From contig CAYOXD010000028.1 of assembly GCA_964407825.1 (NCBI GenBank), forward strand, positions 1-28,267: 28,267 nt of DNA, read 5' to 3'. Source of the stretch: CAYOXD01 sp964407825 (GTDB lineage: Bacteria; Desulfobacterota; Desulfobacteria; Desulfobacterales; JAFDDL01). The position numbers and the translations under genes are program-made. Under the pieces are notes generated by a model. The model was not told the origin of the DNA, did no database searches, and worked only from the letters and a program-made list of their open reading frames with translations. Of the stretch, positions 22,345-28,267 are shown one piece after another (position 1 is the first letter of the stretch; each line of letters opens with the position of its first letter).

Positions 22345-22764
22345 TCACATGATTTCAAGAATCCTCGTTGCCTGCGAGCTGCCTGTGAAGCCGATGATGT
22401 CGCAGATGGATTCCAGATTTTCATCGAGGGCGCTTCGTCTGAATTGCCCCATGGGTTCCGAAGACGTAAAGGACTTGGCAATAACGGTGAGCAGCTTGAC
22501 CTTCTGGAAAAAGGTGGGGTCCAGCTTCAAGCCCCTCTTGGTCTCGGATTCGGTTCTGAAGTTGTTAACCCGGCCGCTCCAATCCACTGTATCGTTTGCC
22601 ACCCGTCTGGCCGTGTTGAGAATCGCAGGGTTCCGGAACTCTCCCGGCGGACAGTCCGCCAAATACCCCCTGGCCATGACCACCAGCAACTGAAGGCGGC
22701 AAAAGAAAATATCGTAGGTTTCCATCCGACGCATTTCGGATGGGGCAGCACCGATTCTTATCAT
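22345..22764 (-). CDS. Unknown 139-residue protein paired with the receiver
   Basis: I do not recognise this family. The ATG at 22764 has GAGG nine bases upstream. The protein seems mostly helical and soluble, with a hydrophobic LQLLVVMARGYLADCPPGEF stretch (about 25-45), conserved-looking RVANDTVDWSGRVNNF and KVKLLTVIAKSF, and the end ATRILEIM. No enzyme motif, signal peptide or membrane helix is seen. Its stop is eight bases before the receiver start and partly forms that gene's ribosome site, so the two are surely translated from one message; a protein-protein or signalling partner is the simplest idea. Confidence 0.7.
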   Translation of the reverse strand: MIRIGAAPSEMRRMETYDIFFCRLQLLVVMARGYLADCPPGEFRNPAILNTARRVANDTVDWSGRVNNFRTESETKRGLKLDPTFFQKVKLLTVIAKSFTSSEPMGQFRRSALDENLESICDIIGFTGSSQATRILEIM

Positions 22765-22850
22765 ACTGACCAACCTCGGTTAAATGGAACAAGTGTTAGG
22801 TGTCAAATTCTCACCGATTCAATCTGAGAATCTGCCTCTCCCATTGGACT

Positions 22851-22912
22851 CTCGGGATCGAAATCGGGATCGAATGGCGGAAAGGATTTCGATAGCGATC
22901 CCGATTTCAATC
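22851..22912. repeat. Degenerate hexamer element with perfect 13-bp inverted repeat
   Basis: Period-6 sequence (ATCGAA/ATCGGG/ATTTCG/ATCCCG units). GAAATCGGGATCG at 22860-22872 is the exact reverse complement of CGATCCCGATTTC at 22896-22908, with 23 bases between. It resembles the sequence at 296-325. It sits between the AsmA gene and the receiver operon, inside the probable leader of the latter. Confidence 0.75.
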
Positions 22913-22947
22913 CGGTGGTTTCAATTCAGGCGCCGGTCAGGACGCTC

Positions 22948-22976
22948 TTCTAAACCAATTTCCGCCGGCAAGTCAA
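22948..22976 (-). promoter_or_regulatory. Candidate promoter of the unknown protein/receiver unit
   Basis: Minus strand TTGACT (22971-22976, five of six) with TTAGAA at 17 bases (22948-22953) or TTTAGA at 16. It would produce a leader of about 175 bases that includes the 13-bp inverted repeat. Confidence 0.4.
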
Positions 22977-23010
22977 GCCCGCATCGGCGTGCCCGTAGTT
23001 GCGCGGCTTC

Positions 23011-24948
23011 CTACTTCTTCAGGATGGAATCGAACAGCTTGGGCAGGGCCTTGTTCATAATTTCCTTCTTCACCAGACCGCTCAGATCCGGACGAAACTT
23101 CGGATCGGCCAGAGGCCCCGAAACCAGGACCGGCACCAGGTACTGGCTATATTTTCCCACTGCCCCCTGATTCCCCGCTACGGTGGGCACCATCCGGAAA
23201 TTCAGCCTGTCACGGGGCAGATCCGCATCTCCGCTTGCCGTCACCTGGAGCACGGGGGAAACCAGAATCGTCCGATCCGTATGGATAACGCCCCGCTTGG
23301 CGGTAAAGGGCACATCCAGGTCGGTAAAGGCGGTGTCCGTGCTCGATCCCGCTTTCTGGTTCCCCTCACCGAAGGCAGCGGCAACATTGCGGACCATGGA
23401 AAGAAGATCGATCCCCTTCAGGGCCCCATCCTTGACGGATAAATGACCGGAGCCGTCCAGGGTCTTTTCGATGCTTGCCGGGGTGTCCCCCGACATCTCA
23501 AGGGTGGCGCTGGCGCCGGCCGTGCCGGTGATCAGGTCCTTTTGGAGCATGTCCTTCACCAGGGGCCCCATCTGGATATGGTCCGCCACCAGCTCAATTT
23601 TACTGGCCGGGGTTTGCTTCTGGCAGTTAAAGACCCCCTTGGCTGTCACGGTACCCTGGTACAGCTTGGCGGAGAGCTCGTTGAGTGAAAAAACGCCGTT
23701 TTTCCCCTTGACCTTGAGGGCCAGATCCTGGCCGGAGGCGCCGCCCGCCTTGAACTGATCCACCCGCACCTTCCCATCCAGAACGAGTTTGCGCAGGGGC
23801 CCGTAGTCCGGTTTCGCCGCCGGTCCTGCCGTTGCCTTCGCCGCCGGCGGTGTCTGCTTCTGTTCCTTGGACGTTTCCTTGGGGGGCAGGTAGCGGTCCA
23901 CGTCAATCCGGTCCAGATGCAGATTGAAGGCGATATCCGGTTGGACGAAATTGGCCAGCTTCACCATGAACCTCAGGGTGCTCTGATCAAGCTTCAGGAC
24001 CCCGTCGGAAACCGTCACATGCCGGGCGTTGCCCGACAGGTGGGCCTTGAAGGACACGTGCTGCAGAACGCTGCTGTCCGCCGTCTTGATGGGAAGCGGT
24101 TGTCCCAGGCTCTCGGCGACCACCCTCGGCGAAAAATCCCCGATTTGCACATCGAAGGTGTAGCCCATATCCTTCATGGGGTCGGTCACCTGCCCCCTGA
24201 TGCCAAGATCCAGCTGTTTCAGGGCCGATATGCGAAGATCCACAGGGATGGTCCCCTTGCCCGGAGGCGACCCCAGGGGGCCCAGCTCACCCGTGATGGA
24301 GACGGGATTCTTATCCAAGCGGGCGAAGGCCTCTATCTTCAGGGGTTTATCCAGGGAGATATTTTTTATCATCAGGGAAATCCCCGAGACCTCTTTTTTC
24401 ACGCCCTGGGTCTGGTCGATCCACTGGACGCTGCTGTCGCTGATGGAGATCTTCCCCACATTGAGGGCCTTCAGGGGAAGCCCCGCCGCACCCGCAGGGG
24501 CAGGTGCCTGCGTTTCAGGCGTTTTCGGCTTTGGTTTTGCCGCTGCACCGGAACTCGGAAATTCCCAGTTGACCCGGCCGTCTTTGCGCTTCTCCAGAAC
24601 CAGGTGCATCCCCTTCAGCACGATATTCTTTACCTGAACATCCTTGAATAGCAGCGGCAAAAGCTTCACCTTCACGTCAAAATCCCCCACCGTGGCAAAG
24701 TCGGGCTTCGAGAAGCCCTCGGGGTTTCCCATCCGCACATTGGACAGGGAGACCCCAGCCCAGGGGAAAAAGCTCAGCTGGATGTCGTCCATATGGAAGG
24801 ATCTGCCCGTGACTCGGGTCACCTCCTTTTCGATACGCGGGATATAGGACCTGGCGTCAATGAACCTTGGCAGGATCAGCAGCACCACCACGATGAGTAC
24901 CACCAGCACGCCGATCCCGATCGCCAACCATTTGCCAATCCGTTTCAT
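23011..24948 (-). CDS. AsmA family outer-membrane biogenesis protein
   Basis: 645 residues. A cytoplasmic start MKRIGKW and one membrane helix (about 8-29) are followed by the AsmA N-terminal signature (GRSFHMDDIQLSFFPWAGVSLSNVRMGNPEGF, about 48-80), a long repetitive beta-strand region typical of bridge-like lipid-transfer (TamB/AsmA) proteins, a Pro/Ala/Lys-rich linker near 350-370, and the C-terminal AsmA_2 part with GSGHLSVKDGALKGIDLLSMVRNVAAAFGEGN and the final GPLADPKFRPDLSGLV segment. Such proteins sit in the inner membrane and reach into the periplasm to help lipid movement to the outer membrane. The ATG has GGAGG seven bases upstream. It appears to be a single-gene transcript. Confidence 0.93.
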   Translation of the reverse strand: MKRIGKWLAIGIGVLVVLIVVVLLILPRFIDARSYIPRIEKEVTRVTGRSFHMDDIQLSFFPWAGVSLSNVRMGNPEGFSKPDFATVGDFDVKVKLLPLLFKDVQVKNIVLKGMHLVLEKRKDGRVNWEFPSSGAAAKPKPKTPETQAPAPAGAAGLPLKALNVGKISISDSSVQWIDQTQGVKKEVSGISLMIKNISLDKPLKIEAFARLDKNPVSITGELGPLGSPPGKGTIPVDLRISALKQLDLGIRGQVTDPMKDMGYTFDVQIGDFSPRVVAESLGQPLPIKTADSSVLQHVSFKAHLSGNARHVTVSDGVLKLDQSTLRFMVKLANFVQPDIAFNLHLDRIDVDRYLPPKETSKEQKQTPPAAKATAGPAAKPDYGPLRKLVLDGKVRVDQFKAGGASGQDLALKVKGKNGVFSLNELSAKLYQGTVTAKGVFNCQKQTPASKIELVADHIQMGPLVKDMLQKDLITGTAGASATLEMSGDTPASIEKTLDGSGHLSVKDGALKGIDLLSMVRNVAAAFGEGNQKAGSSTDTAFTDLDVPFTAKRGVIHTDRTILVSPVLQVTASGDADLPRDRLNFRMVPTVAGNQGAVGKYSQYLVPVLVSGPLADPKFRPDLSGLVKKEIMNKALPKLFDSILKK

Positions 24949-25148
24949 AACCAGCCTCCGTATGAGTTTGGATTCTTACCGTTTCGGTTTGAAAATGTAT
25001 CTCGTGGATTTGGAACCTGTTTTCATGTAACCAGTGGGTATAACGGAAACCGCTACCCGAAGCACACAGGCTTGGAACGTGCACCTCGGTAGAAGATCCA
25101 TAATCCTATCACTTAACAACTATCGCGTGAAGCTTATTTTGGCACATC

Positions 25149-25168
25149 GGGGAACCGGGACGTTCCCC
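25149..25168. other. GGGGAAC/GTTCCCC stem-loop after the AMMECR1 gene
   Basis: A perfect 7-bp stem with a 6-base loop, touching the stop codon of the AMMECR1-domain gene. There is no T-run on the minus strand, so it is a weak terminator candidate. GGGGAACG-type palindromes also resemble REP elements mobilised by RAYT transposases; none is present here. Confidence 0.4.
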
Positions 25169-25734
25169 TATTCGGAAAAATGGATGACCGTATAGACCTG
25201 GATACGGGTCTGCTTATCCCGCCATGCCTCTCCGGAAAGCCCCGCTTTGATGCAAAGGTGGGACAGAAAGGTGGTCTTGTCCGGAAGTTGCTCCCATACC
25301 TGGGGCAGAAAGGTCGCCGAATGCCATCCCTGTGAGAGGATGACGCCATGGTGACCGGGCTCGAGTTTGTTCTTGAGCTCCTCAGGGTCACGATAAACCA
25401 ATGGCTCTGGAACCGTCAACACACTTATCTCGATGCTGATGTCCGGCAGTTCCCCCACCGTCACGGAGGGGAACCTCGGATCGCGGAGCGCGGCATTGAG
25501 GGCGTTTCTCTTGACGCATTCCAACAGGGGGGAAATGGGCTCGATGGTGCCGATGCAACCTCGCAGAGCGCCCCGCTTGTGGAGGGTCACGAAACATCCG
25601 CGATTTTCCTTGAGCTCCGGGAAATCTTCGACGATCCCCTCGGGCGCATCGCTGTCCGCCAAGACCGCGGAAGTGATCACCGAACGGGCGGTTGTCAGAA
25701 GAAGGCGCTTTACCGCTGTCGTATAGGTGTCCAC
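25168..25734 (-). CDS. AMMECR1-domain protein (AmmeMemoRadiSam system protein A type)
   Basis: 188 residues covering a full AMMECR1 domain: RGCFVTLHKRGALRGCIGTIEP (about 51-72, holding the family's LRGCIG motif), RDPRFPSVTVGELPDISIEISVL, and the later HHGVILSQGWHSATFLPQVWEQLPD. In many bacteria and archaea it is encoded with a Memo-like and a radical SAM protein; neither is visible here, although the assembly gap lies just upstream. The biochemical function is not established. The start is GTG at 25734 with AAGGAGGG five to six bases upstream, which is strong. It follows the small membrane protein by 46 bases. Confidence 0.92.
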   Translation of the reverse strand: MDTYTTAVKRLLLTTARSVITSAVLADSDAPEGIVEDFPELKENRGCFVTLHKRGALRGCIGTIEPISPLLECVKRNALNAALRDPRFPSVTVGELPDISIEISVLTVPEPLVYRDPEELKNKLEPGHHGVILSQGWHSATFLPQVWEQLPDKTTFLSHLCIKAGLSGEAWRDKQTRIQVYTVIHFSE

Positions 25735-25780
25735 GATTCCCTCCTTCCAACGGTTGGGGCGGCTGTCAGCCAACGTCTCT

Positions 25781-25869
25781 TCATTTCTTGAAAAACGCCC
25801 ACCAGGTATACAGACCGAAGGCCAGCCAGGAAATAAAACAGAGAATATAGCCGACCCAGTCGATGGGCC
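25781..25869 (-). CDS. C-terminal fragment of a small membrane protein, cut by the gap
   Basis: Only the last 28 residues are visible, ending ...YTWWAFFKK before a TGA at 25781-25783. They hold one strongly hydrophobic helix rich in Trp and Phe, with a Lys-Lys end, as in a small inner-membrane protein. The 5' part is lost in the run of N. It is not the end of the PpiD-like gene: a gap of unknown size makes the apparent frame meaningless. No family can be named. Confidence 0.5.
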
Positions 25870-25969
25870 NNNNNNNNNNNNNNNNNNNNNNNNNNNNNNN
25901 NNNNNNNNNNNNNNNNNNNNNNNNNNNNNNNNNNNNNNNNNNNNNNNNNNNNNNNNNNNNNNNNNNNNN
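25870..25969. other. Assembly gap (100 N)
   Basis: Exactly 100 N, the conventional placeholder for a gap of unknown size. It removes the 3' end of the PpiD-like gene and the 5' end of the small membrane protein, and could hide further genes. Confidence 0.99.
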
Positions 25970-27812
25970 TGTCGATCCACTTGGCATAATACTCGCGCTC
26001 CTTCTGCTGTCGAACGCTCTTTACGATCGTATCCTTGACCGCGGCAAAGCCCTTGGGGTCCGGAACCTTACGATCCTTGAACGCTATCACGAAGTCTCCC
26101 ATGGGGCTCTCCAGCACCTTATCCGGGAACCGCTTTTGAGCCGAGAGCAAAAAGGCGCTTTGAACGATCCGGCGGTCATTGCCGAATTCGGAAACCGTGT
26201 CGCTTCGACTGAAAAAGCCGGTGCTCCGGACTTTGAGACGGAATCTTGCCGCCTCGCTTGTCATATCGGCACCGCCCTTGACGGCCTTTAGAAAGGCCTC
26301 GGCATCGGTTTGGGCCTTCTCCTTCTGCTTTTCCTTTATCACATCCCTTCGAACGGCGGTCTTCACCGCATCGAAAGGAGGAACGACGGCGGGTTTTGAC
26401 GCCATGCGCTGCATGACATAGTAGGCATCCGGGCACTCGATCACCGAGCTGACGTCCTGGTCCTGCAGGTCGAAGGCGGCGGCAGCAAACTTTTCCGCAC
26501 CACTGAGCTGAAGCGGGGTTCCCTCACGGTCGAAAAAACCCGTTGTTTTGAGATCCAGTTTCAGCATGGTGGCGGTTTTTTTCAAATCAGCGTTCGAAAA
26601 CGCGGTATCATAGACCTTCTCCGCCACGTCCGCGGCCATATCCTTGGCCCTCTGCTGGGCCAGCTTGGCGCGGATCTTATCCTTCACCTGATCCAGGGGC
26701 TGGGTGGTGGCCTTATTGACCTTTTCCACCTTGATAATATGCCAGCCGAACCGGGTGCGAACCGGGTCGCTGATCTGGCCGGGTTTCATGGAAAAGGCCT
26801 TGTCCGCAAAGGGCTTTACCATACTGTCCCGGGTGAAGGGCCCGAGTTCACCTCCCTGTTTGGCACTGGGGCCCTCGGAGTATTTTTTCGCCAGTTGGGC
26901 AAAATTCGCCCCGCCCCGGGCCTTCTTCAAGATGGCCTCGATCTTTTTCTTGGCCGCGGCCACCACCACCGGTGGGGCGTTGGGCGCCACCCTGATGAGG
27001 ATGTGGCGGGCCTGGACGGTCTTTTCCGTATGGAACTCGCTCGGGTGCTCATCGTAGTATTGATCGATATCGGAATCCGGAACCGTCACCTGCTTTACAT
27101 AAGCAGCGGGCTGAATCGCCACGTAACGGACCTTCACCTCGGGCTGGGTTGTATATTTTGCCGAGTGTGCATTGTAGTAAGCCTTGAGTTCCTTATCCGT
27201 TGGATCGATTTTCGTATACTTTTCAGGAGAAAACAATACGAAATCGACCTTTATCCGGGTGTTGGCGAACGTATACCACTGTTTTGCCTCACCATCCGAG
27301 ACATGAACCCCCTGGACCAGGAGGGCCTGGAGCTTATCCAGCAGCAGCACCTGGCGCTCGGCCGTCTCGAACTCATCGGGCGTCATCCGTAGCTGATCCA
27401 CGAACTGCAGATAGCGTCGCTTGTCAAAGGAACCTGCGGTCATGAACATGGGGATGGAGTGGATGACCGCAGACAGCTCCGCGTCCGAGACCCGAAGCTT
27501 CAGCTTCTTGGCCTCCTGGAGCATCAGCTTCTGGTTGATCAACCCCTCCAGCACATGCCGCTTGAGCTGAAGCTGCTTGATCATCTCAGGGGTCAACGCC
27601 CCTCCTATTCGCTGTTTCAGTCCGTCCAACTGCCGCTGATAGGCACGGTCATATTCCTTCTGGGTGATGGGTGTACCGTTGACCTTGGCCACCTGATCCT
27701 TCCTGGACTGACGAAAGCTGCCGACGCCCCAGAAAATAAAAACGATGATGATCGCTCCCAAGACGAATTTGATAACCCATGAACCGGCTTTTTTACGCAT
27801 GAACCCAAGCAT
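25970..27812 (-). CDS. PpiD-like membrane-anchored peptidyl-prolyl isomerase (3' end in gap)
   Basis: A periplasmic foldase anchored in the inner membrane that assists folding of exported proteins near the Sec translocon. The visible 614 residues contain a short cytoplasmic start, a membrane helix (12-33), SurA-like N-terminal helices (about 38-170), a parvulin domain (about 262-367: VQARHILIRV, ANFAQLAKKYSEGPSAKQGGELGPF and FGWHIIKVEKV), and a second parvulin-like or C-terminal chaperone region. The ATG at 27812 has AGAGGG eight bases upstream; ATG 27800 lacks one. The 3' end runs into the assembly gap, probably close to the natural stop since the sequence there (KEREYYAKWID) resembles the usual C-terminus. 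Confidence 0.92.
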
Positions 27813-28044
27813 AAGATTCCCTCTGCAAAAATCGTATAAAATCCACGGAGCACGAAAGCTTCCCCGGACCGCCCCACAGAACTCCCATCTGCTAATGATC
27901 GTGTCATCTGCCGATAAATCCTTCCCTCTGCGACACGGCAGGTTCTTCCCCTCGCCGGAATCTGCCCATTTCACTCGGAAATGGCCCGGAAGTTCAGAAA
28001 CGCAACAATTTCAGCAACGTCCGGCAGATGATGCTTCCATAGCG
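27813..28044 (-). other. Long untranslated leader of the PpiD-like gene
   Basis: Transcription from the promoter at 28045-28073 would give a leader of about 225 bases. The longer in-frame extension of the gene through this stretch has no ribosome site and no family similarity, so it is treated as leader. A 9-codon frame beginning with the ATG at about 28036-28038 is present, too short to call. I see no known riboswitch. Confidence 0.45.
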
Positions 28045-28073
28045 GTATTATTTGATATCCGTTCTTTTGTCAA
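28045..28073 (-). promoter_or_regulatory. Sigma-70 promoter of the PpiD-like gene
   Basis: Minus strand: perfect TTGACA (28068-28073), 17-base spacer, TAATAC (28045-28050). This is one of the best matches in the window and is back to back with the tRNA promoter. Confidence 0.6.
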
Positions 28074-28137
28074 TACAGACCCCGTTAAAATAATTCTCTG
28101 CCGTTTAGAAAATCGGCGTCCCGCTTAAAAAAGGCTG

Positions 28138-28166
28138 TTGACACCCCCCGGCCCTTCTGTTACAAG
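28138..28166 (+). promoter_or_regulatory. Promoter of tRNA-Ala
   Basis: Perfect TTGACA (28138-28143), exactly 17 bases, then TACAAG (28161-28166, four of six). The predicted start near 28173 is about ten bases before the tRNA, as expected for a stable RNA gene. Confidence 0.7.
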
Positions 28167-28183
28167 AGGGCTTCTCAACGCTC

Positions 28184-28259
28184 GGGGCTGTAGCTCAGCT
28201 GGGAGAGCGCATGACTGGCAGTCATGAGGCCAGGGGTTCGATCCCCCTCAGCTCCACCA
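28184..28259 (+). tRNA. tRNA-Ala (anticodon GGC)
   Basis: 76 bases with encoded CCA. The acceptor stem GGGGCTG pairs with CAGCTCC and includes the G3-U70 wobble pair that identifies alanine tRNA. The anticodon arm is CATGA-CTGGCAG-TCATG with anticodon GGC, decoding GCC and GCU. The T arm contains GGTTCGATCC. All arms fold without mismatch problems. Confidence 0.97.
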
Positions 28260-28267
28260 AAATAAAA

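Noticed and set aside
22779..22806. TTGACA-N16-TTTAAC promoter just before the unknown protein at 22764
   Set aside because: Its transcript would start downstream of the gene's GAGG ribosome site, so it could not drive normal translation of that gene; the pair at 22948-22976 fits better.
25710..27974. PpiD-like protein continuing through the N run to 25710
   Set aside because: The gap size is unknown, so the frame after it is arbitrary; the real frames there are a small membrane protein and the AMMECR1 gene.

Overview
The window is a GC-rich stretch of a Gram-negative bacterial chromosome. Heptose (LPS core) synthesis genes, a class A PBP1B-like protein, an AsmA-like protein, a PpiD-like foldase and lipoproteins show an outer-membrane cell. 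A selenocysteine formate dehydrogenase with an N-terminal iron-sulfur array and small IscU-like and NifX-like proteins suggest an anaerobe. A Desulfobacterota (sulfate-reducing 'Deltaproteobacteria') host fits best. That assignment is an inference; no rRNA marker is present.

Left part (1-8.1 kb): a period-6 satellite, then a plus-strand heptose operon (a conserved protein resembling deoxyhypusine synthase, gmhA, hldE). Next come minus-strand NifX-like and IscU/NifU-like genes, divergent from an unknown basic protein, a bifunctional penicillin-binding protein and a TPR lipoprotein. Middle (8.1-20 kb) is almost all minus strand: a LemA-TPM-TPM envelope cluster; a SWIM/SNF2 helicase whose stop overlaps the start of a PAS/HD-GYP gene; fdhA with an in-frame UGA and a SECIS hairpin; a VanZ-like membrane protein; and thrS. 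rnd is divergent from thrS.

Right part (21.3-28.3 kb): a very small flagellar-rod-like protein behind a possible sigma-54 promoter and long leader; a two-gene unit of an unknown protein plus a degenerate receiver domain that may start at ATT; an AsmA-family protein; an AMMECR1-domain protein; a 100-N assembly gap that cuts a small membrane protein and the 3' end of a PpiD-like gene; and tRNA-Ala(GGC) with a strong promoter.

Most genes are ordinary housekeeping or envelope genes. No phage, transposon, CRISPR array or defence island is seen. The items most worth following are the UGA/SECIS in fdhA, the DHS-like protein in the heptose operon, the receiver lacking its phospho-Asp, the orphan flagellar-like mini-protein, and two families of short intergenic repeats present at several places in the window.
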